Shown: piece by piece, positions 8,045 to 16,499 of the stretch
Layout of the letters: every line of letters begins with the position of its first letter
Position numbering within the stretch: the first letter of the stretch is position 1
Source of the DNA: Corynebacterium callunae DSM 20147
Lineage (GTDB): Bacteria; Actinomycetota; Actinomycetes; Mycobacteriales; Mycobacteriaceae
DNA: 64,000 nucleotides
Assembly: GCF_000344785.1 (NCBI RefSeq)
Contig: NC_020506.1
Location: forward strand, 496,001-560,000
Direction: 5' to 3'
The notes under the pieces: model-generated
Databases searched by the model: none
Told to the model about the DNA's origin: nothing
The model's input: only the letters and a program-made list of their open reading frames with translations
Position numbers and translations under genes: made by a program

Positions 8045-8056
8045 TGTCGATCGACA
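8045..8056. promoter_or_regulatory. Second palindrome in the gabR-gabT region
   Basis: TGTCGATCGACA is a perfect 12-bp palindrome 58 bp upstream of the gabT GTG. It follows an A/T-rich run (8031-8043) that could contain a -10 element. It may be a second regulator site, but no family is assigned. Confidence 0.35.
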
Positions 8057-8113
8057 CGGGGAATACTCATCTTTAAGACATTCAGAGTTGTAGTCCAGAT
8101 CACAGGAGTAGCC

Positions 8114-9460
8114 GTGCAAGATTTCACCTACCGCATCCCCCAGACCCGCCACATCAACGAGCAGGTCCCAGGAACCCAATCTGAAGCATTGGATCAGCGT
8201 CGCCAAGCAGCAGTTGCCCGCGCACTAGCGCCGGGCCTGCCTGGATACGTCGTTGATGCAGACGGCGGCATCTTGGTTGACGCCGATGGAAACCGCTACA
8301 TCGACCTCGCTTCCGGCATTGCAGTAACCACGGTCGGCGCCTCCAACCCTGCCGTTGTACAGGCGGTAGCTGAGTCTGCTGCTCGCTTCACCCACACCAG
8401 CTTCATGGTTTCCCCCTATGAGTCCTACGTGGCAGTGGCTGAAAAGCTCAATGAACTCACCCCTGGTGACCACGACAAAAAGAGTGCACTTTTTAACTCC
8501 GGTGCGGAAGCCGTGGAAAACGCCATCAAGATTTCCCGCGCCTACACCGGCAAGGGTGCCGTAGTTGTTTTTGACAATGCCTACCACGGTCGCACCAACC
8601 TCACCATGGCAATGACCGCAAAAAACCGCCCTTATAAGTCTGGTTTCGGCCCTCTAGCTGCAGAGATCTACCGCGTCCCAGCTTCCTACCCACTGCGCGA
8701 TGGTCTCAGTGGCGCTGAGGCGGCAGCGCGCACCATCTCCGCAATTGAAACCCAGGTTGGCGCAGAAAACCTGGCTTGTGTAGTAATCGAGCCAATCCAG
8801 GGCGAAGGCGGATTCATCGTCCCAGCCGAGGGCTTCTTGCCTGCACTTGCACAGTGGTGCCGCGATAATGATGTCGTCTTTGTCGCAGACGAAATCCAGT
8901 CCGGCTTCCAGCGCACTGGCCAGTGGTTCGCGAGCGAGGCTGAAAATGTGGTTCCTGACCTCATCACCACCGCAAAGGGCATCGCCGGCGGTATGCCACT
9001 ATCTGCCGTAACCGGTCGCGCAGAAATCATGGACGCTGCTGGCCCAGGCTCCCTCGGTGGCACCTACGGCGGCAACCCAGTTGCTTGTGCTGCAGCACTA
9101 GCTGCCATTGACCAGATGGAAACTCATAACTTGAAGGATCGCGCGCTGGAAATCGAAGCCATCATTCGTGATGAATTCGCTCCACTGCTTGAGCTGCCTG
9201 AGGTTGCTGAGCTCCGCGGCCGCGGAGCCATGATGGCCCTTGAGCTTCTCGACGCCGCCGGCCGCCCTAACCCAGCACTGACCGCAGCGGTGGCACAGCG
9301 TGCCAAGGCTGCCGGTGTTTTGACCTTGACCTGTGGCACCGACGGCAATGTCATCCGTTTGCTGCCTGCTTTGGTTATTTCCGAGGACACCTTGCGCGAT
9401 GGTCTGCAGGTTATTGCAGCAGCTATTGAGCACGAGACCGCAACTCAGAAAGTTGGCTAA
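8114..9460 (+). CDS. gabT: 4-aminobutyrate aminotransferase
   Basis: A 448-residue class III, PLP-dependent aminotransferase that moves the amino group of GABA to 2-oxoglutarate, giving succinate semialdehyde and glutamate in the cytoplasm. Visible motifs are the N-terminal GNRYIDLASGIAV, NSGAEAVENAIK, AYHGRTN, EPIQGEGGF, DEIQSGFQRTG and TTAKGIAGGMPLSAV with the PLP lysine. Length is normal for GabT. The start is a GTG with AGGAG six bases upstream. gabD begins 2 bp after the stop, so the operon is tight. Related class III enzymes act on ornithine or acetylornithine, but the gabD and gabP neighbours favour GABA. Confidence 0.95.
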   Translation: MQDFTYRIPQTRHINEQVPGTQSEALDQRRQAAVARALAPGLPGYVVDADGGILVDADGNRYIDLASGIAVTTVGASNPAVVQAVAESAARFTHTSFMVSPYESYVAVAEKLNELTPGDHDKKSALFNSGAEAVENAIKISRAYTGKGAVVVFDNAYHGRTNLTMAMTAKNRPYKSGFGPLAAEIYRVPASYPLRDGLSGAEAAARTISAIETQVGAENLACVVIEPIQGEGGFIVPAEGFLPALAQWCRDNDVVFVADEIQSGFQRTGQWFASEAENVVPDLITTAKGIAGGMPLSAVTGRAEIMDAAGPGSLGGTYGGNPVACAAALAAIDQMETHNLKDRALEIEAIIRDEFAPLLELPEVAELRGRGAMMALELLDAAGRPNPALTAAVAQRAKAAGVLTLTCGTDGNVIRLLPALVISEDTLRDGLQVIAAAIEHETATQKVG

Positions 9461-9462
9461 AC

Positions 9463-10836
9463 ATGACAACTGTAGATATTGATACCTTTGACGTTGTTAA
9501 CCCAGCAACCGGCGAAGTAATTGCAGAACTGCCCAACACCGGCACCACCGAATGGTTTGAGGCACTAGAAAAGGCAGATCATGCCAAGGCAGACTGGGTG
9601 GCATTGGCACCACGCAAGCGCTCTGAAATCCTTTATGAAATCTTCCAGCAGCTTATGGCAGATGCAGATGAGATCGCAGAGATCATCCACTCCGAAACTG
9701 GCAAGGCAGTTGCAGAAGCCAAGGGTGAAGTTGCTTATGGTGCAGAATACTTCCGCTGGTTTGCCGAAGAAGCTGTTCGTTTCCCCGGTCGCTTTAACCA
9801 GGCTCCCAATGGCAACGGCCATATTGCAGTAACCCGCGCTCCTGTGGGCGTAGTTTTGGCTATCACCCCGTGGAATTTCCCCATCGCCATGGCTACCCGC
9901 AAGATTGCCCCAGCACTTGCAGCTGGTTGCACCATCCTGGTTAAGCCTGCTTCTGAAACTCCTTTGACCATGATCAAGGTGGGCGAGGTTATTGCCTCCG
10001 TTTTTGAAAAGCACAATATTGATCAGGGTGTGGTGGCAATTTTGCCAACCGTCCGTGATGCTGAGCTTTCTGCGCAGCTGATGGCCGATAGCCGTCTTGC
10101 CAAGATCACCTTCACCGGTTCCACTCGCGTGGGCAAGATTTTGGTCCGCCAATCTGCCGACAATCTTTTGCGCAGCTCCATGGAGCTGGGTGGCAATGCA
10201 GCCTTTGTTATTGATGAGGCCGCAGATTTGGAAGCAGCAGTTGAAGGTGCAATGCAGGCCAAACTACGTAACACTGGCCAGGTTTGTATCGCTGCCAACC
10301 GTTTCTTGGTGCATGAATCTATTGCTGATGAGTTCACTACTAAACTCAGCGCAGCTATGGAAGCAGCCACTATCGGGCCAGTGATCTCAGCAGCTCAAAG
10401 AAACCGCATTGCACAGTTGGTTGATGAAGCAGTTGCAGATGGCGCTCAGGTAATCATCGGTGGCGAAGTGCCTGCAGGTGAGGGCTTCTTCTACCCAGCA
10501 ACCGTGCTGCGTGATGTACCTGCGCAGTCCCGCATTTTGCATGAAGAAATCTTTGGACCTGTTGCTACCATCACCACCTTCGCCACCTTGGAAGAAGGCG
10601 TGGCACAAGCCAATGCCACTGAATTTGGTTTGGCAGCTTATGGTTTCAGTGAAAATGTGCGTGCTGCGCAGTACCTGGCACAGCACCTGGAAGCTGGAAT
10701 GGTGGGCATCAACCGTGGCGCAATTTCAGATCCGGCTGCTCCTTTTGGAGGCATTGGTCAGTCCGGTTTTGGCCGTGAAGGCGGCACCGAAGGAATCGAA
10801 GAATACCTTTCCGTTCGTTATATCGCTTTGCCTTAA
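9463..10836 (+). CDS. gabD: Succinate-semialdehyde dehydrogenase
   Basis: A 457-residue aldehyde dehydrogenase that oxidises succinate semialdehyde to succinate with NAD(P)+, completing the GABA shunt. It shows ITPWNFPIAMATRKIAPALA, the phosphate-binding FTGSTRVGK, the general-base glutamate in MELGGNA, the catalytic cysteine in NTGQVCIAANR, and EEIFGPVA. Compared with most family members, a segment of about 10 residues seems absent between the catalytic-cysteine helix and TIGPVIS, where a K-V-G-x-G-x-D-x-G block is usual. The gene lies 2 bp after gabT and 49 bp before gabP. Substrate is assigned from context. Confidence 0.93.
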   Translation: MTTVDIDTFDVVNPATGEVIAELPNTGTTEWFEALEKADHAKADWVALAPRKRSEILYEIFQQLMADADEIAEIIHSETGKAVAEAKGEVAYGAEYFRWFAEEAVRFPGRFNQAPNGNGHIAVTRAPVGVVLAITPWNFPIAMATRKIAPALAAGCTILVKPASETPLTMIKVGEVIASVFEKHNIDQGVVAILPTVRDAELSAQLMADSRLAKITFTGSTRVGKILVRQSADNLLRSSMELGGNAAFVIDEAADLEAAVEGAMQAKLRNTGQVCIAANRFLVHESIADEFTTKLSAAMEAATIGPVISAAQRNRIAQLVDEAVADGAQVIIGGEVPAGEGFFYPATVLRDVPAQSRILHEEIFGPVATITTFATLEEGVAQANATEFGLAAYGFSENVRAAQYLAQHLEAGMVGINRGAISDPAAPFGGIGQSGFGREGGTEGIEEYLSVRYIALP

Positions 10837-10885
10837 ATCCTCCCTCGCTTAATTTCATGTGCGTTATCGACACAAAGGAAAAACC

Positions 10886-12157
10886 ATGAGCACCGAACCT
10901 CTCTCCACAGCAGCTGCTGTGCCGGTAACTTCTGACACCTCGCCGCCTGCGGAGCACACCCCTGAGACCTCCCATGGCCGCAAATACCTCAGCGTTGCCC
11001 AAGGTGTGGCGCTAATCTACGGCACCAATATCGGCGCCGGAATCCTCAGCCTTCCTTATGCAGCACGTAATGGTGGTTTCTTGGCATTGGTGGTAGCACT
11101 GCTTATCGCTGGTACTTTGACCACCATCTCCATGCTCTACATCGCGGAAGTTTCCCTGCGCACCAATAAGCCACTACAGCTTTCGGGTTTGGCAGAAAAG
11201 TATCTGGGACAGTGGGGCCGCTGGCTGATCTTCGTAGCCATTGTGGTTAACAGCATTGGCGCGCTGATTGCCTATGCTTCCGGCTCGGGTTCTCTAATTT
11301 CCAATCTCACAGGATTGCCTCCCATCGTGGGTACCTTGGCGTTCTTTGCACTTGGCACCTTCGTAATGGTGAAGGGCTTGCACGCTGCAGGTTTTGTAGA
11401 AGGCCTGATCACCACGGGTATGGCATTAATCATTGTTACCTTGTGTGCTTGGACCATCTTGGGACCGGGAATCTACGCGGAAAACCTCATTGTTTTCCAT
11501 CCTTTCTACATCGTGCCCATCATGAACCTGGCTGTGTTTACCTTCTTGGCACAGTATGTGGTTCCTGAAATTGCCCGCGGCGTAGATCCAGCATCTCCAC
11601 AAGCAGTGCCACGTTCCATCATCATCGGCATGGTTGCCACCGGCGTCACCCTGGCTGCTGTTCCTTTTGCAGCTCTTGGTTTGCTGGGCACCAACGTCAG
11701 TGAAGTTGTCACCCTTTCCTGGGGAGATGCTCTCGGACCTGTTGCTTATTATCTGGCTAACGCCTTTGCTCTCTTGGCTATGTTTACCTCTTTCATTGCC
11801 ATCGGCTTTACTGCAATGCGCAATGTGTTGGATATTCGCCACTGGCCAGAATCTGGTTGGCAGCGTTCCGTGGCAGTGGCTTTGACAGTCATTCCACCAC
11901 TGTTGATCTCCATCGCAGGTCTTGGGGGCTTTGTGGCAGCACTTAGTTATGCCGGCGGTTTTGCCGGTGCGACTATGTCCATCATCCCCGTGCTCTTGCT
12001 GCGCGCAGCTCGAAAGAATGGTGATAGGCAGCCAGTATGGATGGCAACCTGGCAGGCACACCCAGTACTGCAGTTCCTGCTGATTGCTGTTTATGCGCTG
12101 GCTTTTGTTTACTCCGTGCTTGCTATCGTCGGTCTGGTTCCTGCAGGTTGGGCATAA
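10886..12157 (+). CDS. gabP: GABA permease, aromatic amino acid transporter-like family
   Basis: A 423-residue integral membrane protein with about 11 hydrophobic segments. The first carries GVALIYGTNIGAGILSLPYA, which places it in the AAAP/HAAAP-like amino acid transporter group and not with E. coli GabP. This agrees with the C. glutamicum GABA importer, described as unrelated to the E. coli one. A hydrophilic Pro/Thr-rich N-terminus of about 35 residues precedes the first helix. The ATG at 10886 has AAAGGAA upstream; an upstream in-frame codon at 10859 lacks such a site. It probably brings GABA in for GabT and GabD. Confidence 0.85.
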   Translation: MSTEPLSTAAAVPVTSDTSPPAEHTPETSHGRKYLSVAQGVALIYGTNIGAGILSLPYAARNGGFLALVVALLIAGTLTTISMLYIAEVSLRTNKPLQLSGLAEKYLGQWGRWLIFVAIVVNSIGALIAYASGSGSLISNLTGLPPIVGTLAFFALGTFVMVKGLHAAGFVEGLITTGMALIIVTLCAWTILGPGIYAENLIVFHPFYIVPIMNLAVFTFLAQYVVPEIARGVDPASPQAVPRSIIIGMVATGVTLAAVPFAALGLLGTNVSEVVTLSWGDALGPVAYYLANAFALLAMFTSFIAIGFTAMRNVLDIRHWPESGWQRSVAVALTVIPPLLISIAGLGGFVAALSYAGGFAGATMSIIPVLLLRAARKNGDRQPVWMATWQAHPVLQFLLIAVYALAFVYSVLAIVGLVPAGWA

Positions 12158-12219
12158 ATCCGGCATAAAATTAGCTTAAGATAAGGTAATTCCTTTGGTT
12201 TCGCGGTAGCGTAGGTGCT

Positions 12220-13656
12220 GTGACAGATAACGGCACCGCACAGCACTCACAAAACTCCAAACATGCAGTCATCGTGGGCGCTGGCCCCAATGGTTTAACT
12301 ACCGGTGCATTGTTAGCCCAAGCAGGCTGGCAAGTAGACATCTATGAAGCGAGCCCCCACCTCGGTGGAGCGGCTCGCTCCCAGTCGTTATTGGGGGAGG
12401 GGACCATTAGTGATTTGGGTGCAGCTGCCCATCCTTTTGGAATTGCCTCCCCGGTGTTCTCCAAATTGGGATTAGAAGAACATGGCCTTAAATGGGCGCA
12501 CTCCAAATATCCCATGGCCCATCCTTTTGATGATGGCCACGCAGCTTTTCTAAAACATGGTGTTAATGACACTGCCCAAGGGTTGGGAGCAGATGCGCGC
12601 CATTGGAAGCGTGTACATCGCTCCATTACTAAAAATATTGATAAGCACTTAGAAAATGTCTTAGGTCCGGTGCTGCGTATGCCACCGCATCCTTTGCGGA
12701 TGGTGCAATTTGGAGCAGCAGCTCTTTTACCAGCGCGCACCTTGGCCAATGCCGCCTTTGAAACTGAAGATGCCCGCGCGCTATTTAGTGGCTCTGCAGT
12801 GCACGCCATTACTCCGCCAGATAAGCCACTTACCGCAGCTTTTGGATTGCTTTTTAATGCGCTGGGCATGTCGCGCGGCTGGCCGGTAGCAGTGGGTGGA
12901 ACTCAAGCAATTGCCGATGCGCTGGCTGCCGTAGTCGCAGAACATGGCGGAAAAATCCATCTAGAAGAGCCCATTGAGGATCTCAGTAGGTTTAAAGCTG
13001 CCGATGCCATCGTGTTAAACCTCACGCCAGCGCAGGTATTGCGCCTCAAAGGTGTTGAGGTTGCAGATTCCATTGAGCGCAAAATGAAAAAGTGGCGTTA
13101 TGGGCCATCTTCTTACAAGATCGATTTCCTCCTTGATGGTCCGATCCCTTGGAAGAATCCCGAGGTAGCCAACGCAACCACAGTGCATGTTTGTGGTTCT
13201 GCCGATGAAATCCGCTTGGCTGAAGCAGAAGCCGCCGCCGGACGAATGCCAGATCGCCCCTTTGTTCTGGTGTGTCAACAACAAGCTGCAGATCCTACGC
13301 GCGCCCGAGAGGGCAAGCACGTGGTCTGGGCCTACGCACATGTACCGCGGGGTTTCGTCGATAAGCGGGCAGGTGGCCTGATTGCTAATCAGATTGAACG
13401 TTTTGCGCCGGGCTTTAGGGACTGCGTTATTCAAGCGGTGACAACTGATGCCAACCAATTAGAGGACTGGAATCCAAATTTGGTGGGCGGTGATGTGGCT
13501 GCCGGCGCCACTGATGGTCTGCAGTCTATTGTGCGGATGCCTTCTAAACTTGGCCCCAAAACTTATATGGCGTCGGCGTCTAACGCGCCGGGTGGGGGAG
13601 TGCATGGCATGCCGGGCGCGTGGGCCGCGCGCGCCGTGCTAGCTGACCACCATTAA
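12220..13656 (+). CDS. FAD-dependent phytoene-desaturase-like oxidoreductase
   Basis: A 478-residue flavoprotein. The N-terminal dinucleotide-binding motif is VIVGAGPNGLTTGALLAQAG, then YEASPHLGGAARS, the pattern of phytoene dehydrogenase/amine oxidase relatives. The C-terminal FAD-binding end is visible as SNAPGGGVHGMPGAWAA. No carotenoid genes are nearby, so the substrate is unknown. The start is a GTG 62 bp after gabP with a weak ribosome-binding site; cotranscription with gabP is possible but not required. A copy of the GCTTNTCGACG motif follows its stop at 13660. Confidence 0.85.
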   Translation: MTDNGTAQHSQNSKHAVIVGAGPNGLTTGALLAQAGWQVDIYEASPHLGGAARSQSLLGEGTISDLGAAAHPFGIASPVFSKLGLEEHGLKWAHSKYPMAHPFDDGHAAFLKHGVNDTAQGLGADARHWKRVHRSITKNIDKHLENVLGPVLRMPPHPLRMVQFGAAALLPARTLANAAFETEDARALFSGSAVHAITPPDKPLTAAFGLLFNALGMSRGWPVAVGGTQAIADALAAVVAEHGGKIHLEEPIEDLSRFKAADAIVLNLTPAQVLRLKGVEVADSIERKMKKWRYGPSSYKIDFLLDGPIPWKNPEVANATTVHVCGSADEIRLAEAEAAAGRMPDRPFVLVCQQQAADPTRAREGKHVVWAYAHVPRGFVDKRAGGLIANQIERFAPGFRDCVIQAVTTDANQLEDWNPNLVGGDVAAGATDGLQSIVRMPSKLGPKTYMASASNAPGGGVHGMPGAWAARAVLADHH

Positions 13657-13691
13657 AACGCTTTTCGACGGGCACTAGGTGCGGATTTGTT

Positions 13692-13865
13692 TATTATGGA
13701 AGGCTGCTCTAGAGTAAGTCATCGAAGTTTGAACGATCGGCATTTGGCCGATCGAGCTCAAGGTTCACCGAAGACCGTAGGTCATTTGCAATTATGCGAA
13801 TCGAAGGATTCCTCTTCAGGAACGGCCCACGCAGGAGACACTTGATCGCCTTAGGTTCCTTTTAT
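13692..13865 (+). ncRNA. L10 leader of the rplJ-rplL mRNA
   Basis: The 319-bp gap before rplJ holds a possible -10 (TATTAT, 13692-13697) and then an untranslated leader. The conserved run CCGAAGACCGTAGGT at about 13769-13783 and the downstream CACGCAGGAGACAC are typical of actinobacterial L10 leaders. The L10(L12)4 complex binds such leaders to repress its own synthesis. The boundaries are approximate. Confidence 0.75.
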
Positions 13866-13877
13866 GGAATATATTGC

Positions 13878-13905
13878 GCCCTGTGCTCTTGCACGGGGCT
13901 TTTTT
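13878..13905 (+). terminator. Intrinsic terminator/attenuator upstream of rplJ
   Basis: A 9-bp stem GCCCTGTGC / GCACGGGGC with loop TCTT (one G-U pair) is followed by six T. It lies between the L10 leader and the rplJ start, so it can act as an attenuator controlled by L10 binding, as in other bacteria with this leader. Confidence 0.85.
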
Positions 13906-13975
13906 CATGAGTTTTTCTTGTGAGTAAAGCTCCGCGGATCAGTAGATTACACATAAGAGGAAAGGAGGCGAAGTA

Positions 13976-14491
13976 ATGGCAAACCCTAAAAATGAAGCAG
14001 CTTTGGCAGAGCTCAAGGCACGTTTCGCTGAGACCGACACCGTCGTACTCACCGAGTACCGTGGCTTGACCGTGGCTCAGACCACCGAACTGCGTAAAGC
14101 ACTGGGATTCGATGTCCAGTACTCCGTCGCCAAGAACACCCTTGTTAAGATCGCCGCTAAAGAAGCTGGCGTCGAGGGCCTTGATGATCTCCTGACCGGT
14201 CCGACCGCTGTTGCCTTCATCAAGGGCGAAGCAGTCGATACCGCTAAGGTGCTGAAGAAATTCGGCGAAGAGAACAAGGCATTCGTAGTCAAGGGTGGCT
14301 ACATGGATGGCAAGGCGCTTAACGCTACTCAGGTTAACGCAATTGCTGAGCTGGACAACCGCGAGACCACTCTCGCAAAGCTTGCCGGCGCCATGAAGGG
14401 CAACTTGGCAAAGGCCGCAGGCCTGTTCAACGCTCCTGCTTCCCAGGTCGCACGCCTCGCCGTTGCGCTCCAGGAGAAGAAGGAAGCTTAA
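13976..14491 (+). CDS. rplJ: 50S ribosomal protein L10
   Basis: The 171-residue L10 protein forms the base of the ribosomal stalk and binds L12 dimers and 23S rRNA. The N-terminal region reads [19 protein letters not shown], typical of L10, and the C-terminal helix is Ala/Lys-rich as expected for L12 binding. The ATG has a strong AAAGGAGG upstream. The gene is preceded by an L10 leader and an attenuator hairpin, which points to autoregulation, and followed by rplL after 76 bp. Confidence 0.97.
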   Translation: MANPKNEAALAELKARFAETDTVVLTEYRGLTVAQTTELRKALGFDVQYSVAKNTLVKIAAKEAGVEGLDDLLTGPTAVAFIKGEAVDTAKVLKKFGEENKAFVVKGGYMDGKALNATQVNAIAELDNRETTLAKLAGAMKGNLAKAAGLFNAPASQVARLAVALQEKKEA

Positions 14492-14567
14492 GTCGCCATC
14501 CGGCGCAAAAGTTTTACCCCATATTTTTTCGGGTGTGTAAACACCCACCAACAGGAAGGATGCCACC

Positions 14568-14948
14568 ATGGCTAAGCTCACCAAGGACGAGCTCATTGAG
14601 GCTTTCAAGGAAATGACCCTCATCGAGCTCTCTGAGTTCGTTAAGGAATTCGAAGAGGTCTTCGAAGTTACCGCTGCTGCTCCAGTTGCAGTTGCTGCTG
14701 TTGCAGGCGGCGAAGCTGCTGCTGTTGAAGAGAAGGACGAGTTTGACGTCGTTCTCGAAGATGCAGGCGCAAAGAAGATCGGCGTCATCAAGGTTGTCCG
14801 TGAGCTCGTCTCCGGTCTTGGTCTGAAGGAAGCTAAGGAGCTCGTTGAGGGCGCACCTAAGGCTATCATCGAGGGCGCAAACAAGGACGACGCTGAGGCT
14901 GCTAAGGCTAAGCTCGAAGAGGCTGGCGCAAAGGTCACCCTTAAGTAA
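14568..14948 (+). CDS. rplL: 50S ribosomal protein L7/L12
   Basis: The 126-residue stalk protein L12, which recruits translation GTPases. It has the N-terminal dimerisation helices ([20 protein letters not shown]), an Ala/Val-rich hinge at about 40-58, and the C-terminal globular domain with [20 protein letters not shown] and [16 protein letters not shown]. Its 76-bp gap to rplJ contains an AGGAAGG ribosome-binding site. A clear terminator follows. Confidence 0.97.
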   Translation: MAKLTKDELIEAFKEMTLIELSEFVKEFEEVFEVTAAAPVAVAAVAGGEAAAVEEKDEFDVVLEDAGAKKIGVIKVVRELVSGLGLKEAKELVEGAPKAIIEGANKDDAEAAKAKLEEAGAKVTLK

Positions 14949-14964
14949 GAACTTTCTTACTCTT

Positions 14965-15010
14965 AAACCCCATCTCCACTGGATTTACTCCAGCTGGGAT
15001 GGGGTTTTCC
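14965..15010 (+). terminator. Terminator of rplJ-rplL
   Basis: The stem AAACCCCATC / GATGGGGTTT encloses an inner CTGGA/TCCAG hairpin and ends in a short T run. It separates rplL from the DUF3068 gene. Confidence 0.85.
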
Positions 15011-15093
15011 CATGTCTAAAAACGGTGGGCGGATTCACGGGCTAGTGGCGTCCATATATAGAGTCAGACAGGCCTTCCGGTAACATCGACGAC

Positions 15094-16068
15094 ATGCTGC
15101 CTAAATCCAGGATTATCTCCGCGCTCTTGCTCGGAATAGGTGTGGCACTAGTGGTGTGGGGCCTTGTAGCTCCGCGCTTTGTGCATGCCGACGGTCGACT
15201 GCCCCTCGACCTCGAGGCCACCACCTATGTGCTTCATGATGCGGACGCCCAGACCACCATTAACTCTGACCCCGCAGCGGGTGTGGTGACCACCCCTGTG
15301 ACCCGTCAGCTGCATTTTGAGGTTATGGATCCAGCCAGTGCGGAAGAAGCAACCATCCGCATTGGAGATACCTATATGCGCGGCAATCCTGACACCCAAG
15401 GCTTTGAACAGGAACGCCTGCTTTCAGCCACGGTGTCCAGCCTGCGTATTGATCGCCTCAGTGGAGAGGTGCTCTCCGATATCTCACTGACCAACCAGCT
15501 AGCCAGCCCCACAGTGGAGTATTCCGTGGATGGCATTTGGTTGAAATTCCCCACGGACGCTGCAGCCACCACCTATAACGTGCTTGATCCCACGCTGCGC
15601 AAGGCGATGCCAGCTGATTTTGTGGAATCCACTGAGCTTGAGGGCCGCCAGATTATGCACTACCGCCAGGTCATTGATAATGCCAACGTGGCGGAATCCT
15701 TTGCCGATTCAAATAACACCACCACCTTGACAAAGGAGGATGGCGGCACCACCACCGGTTATCTTTATCACAATGTCACCCGCGACTTCTGGGTAGATCA
15801 AAAGACTGGTTTGTTGGTGGACTTGGCCGAAAATATCAATGATTATTATGGCGACCGCAGCGGGCAAAAATACGAACAAAAACTGCTTTTCGACGCCTCC
15901 CTCGACGATGCTGCCGTGGCTGCGCTGGTGCAACAGGCCGCCGAAATTCCCGATGCAGAAGTAATTGAGACCTTAAATAAGGTTGGAATTGGTGTTGGTG
16001 CAGTACTAATTTTGCTGGGTCTTTTGGGTAGCTTTGGAGTCTTTGCAAAAAAGCGTCGAAAAGCTTAA
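15094..16068 (+). CDS. DUF3068 (PorA-type) envelope protein
   Basis: A 324-residue protein with an N-terminal membrane segment (about 6-28, IISALLLGIGVALVVWGLVA), a long exported beta-rich domain containing YLYHNVTRDFWVDQKTGLLVD, and a second C-terminal transmembrane helix (about 297-317) followed by KKRRKA. This is the DUF3068 architecture of mycolic-acid bacteria, sometimes labelled PorA family. The same gene lies between rplL and rpoB in C. glutamicum. The function is not established; an envelope role is likely. The gene carries two copies of the GCTTNTCGACG motif, one spanning its last codons. Confidence 0.8.
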   Translation: MLPKSRIISALLLGIGVALVVWGLVAPRFVHADGRLPLDLEATTYVLHDADAQTTINSDPAAGVVTTPVTRQLHFEVMDPASAEEATIRIGDTYMRGNPDTQGFEQERLLSATVSSLRIDRLSGEVLSDISLTNQLASPTVEYSVDGIWLKFPTDAAATTYNVLDPTLRKAMPADFVESTELEGRQIMHYRQVIDNANVAESFADSNNTTTLTKEDGGTTTGYLYHNVTRDFWVDQKTGLLVDLAENINDYYGDRSGQKYEQKLLFDASLDDAAVAALVQQAAEIPDAEVIETLNKVGIGVGAVLILLGLLGSFGVFAKKRRKA

Positions 16069-16499
16069 AACCCCAGCTGGGGGCACTTTCGCTGAATTTA
16101 TCTCGCGCCCTAGGGCGCGCTGAATTGCGAAAACTGGGGGGTTATTTGCTAGGGTGCCCTTGTGAAGGCCAAAGCGGAGTGGCCAGAACCGAAGAATGTC
16201 CCGTTATCATGTGGGTATCCGGTTTAAGAAATCTCCTCTTTACTTCTGCGCTCATGTGGTATAAGCTGAGTCGTTGCGTTGGAATTTGTGTCTCTTTTTC
16301 GTTCCGATAGTCTCAAGACCTTGTTCAAGGTGGTTTGAAAAAACCGATTTGACAAGGTCATTCAGTGCTATCTGAGGTCGAATCGGTTGTGTAAATTCCT
16401 CAGCAGACCAATTGCTCAAAATACCAGCGGTGCTGTTTGCGCACGGGCCTTGACCAGCCCCGTGTCACTCACCCGCGTGAGGTGCTGGAAGGACCCATC
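16069..16499 (+). other. rpoB promoter and long structured leader
   Basis: No gene is seen in these 430 bases. A 12-bp palindrome CCCCAGCTGGGG (16071-16082) and a 16-bp palindrome CGCGCCCTAGGGCGCG (16104-16119) follow the DUF3068 gene. A likely -10 is TATAAG at 16260-16265. Downstream, GACCTTGT (16317-16324) pairs with ACAAGGTC (16352-16359), with an inner GGTTT/AAACC hairpin. The rpoBC mRNA thus has a leader of about 230 nt with room for regulation. Confidence 0.6.

Noticed and set aside
16437..16499. Earlier start codons for rpoB (16437 and 16482)
   Set aside because: The TTG at 16500 has a well-spaced ribosome-binding site and matches the arrangement known in mycobacteria.
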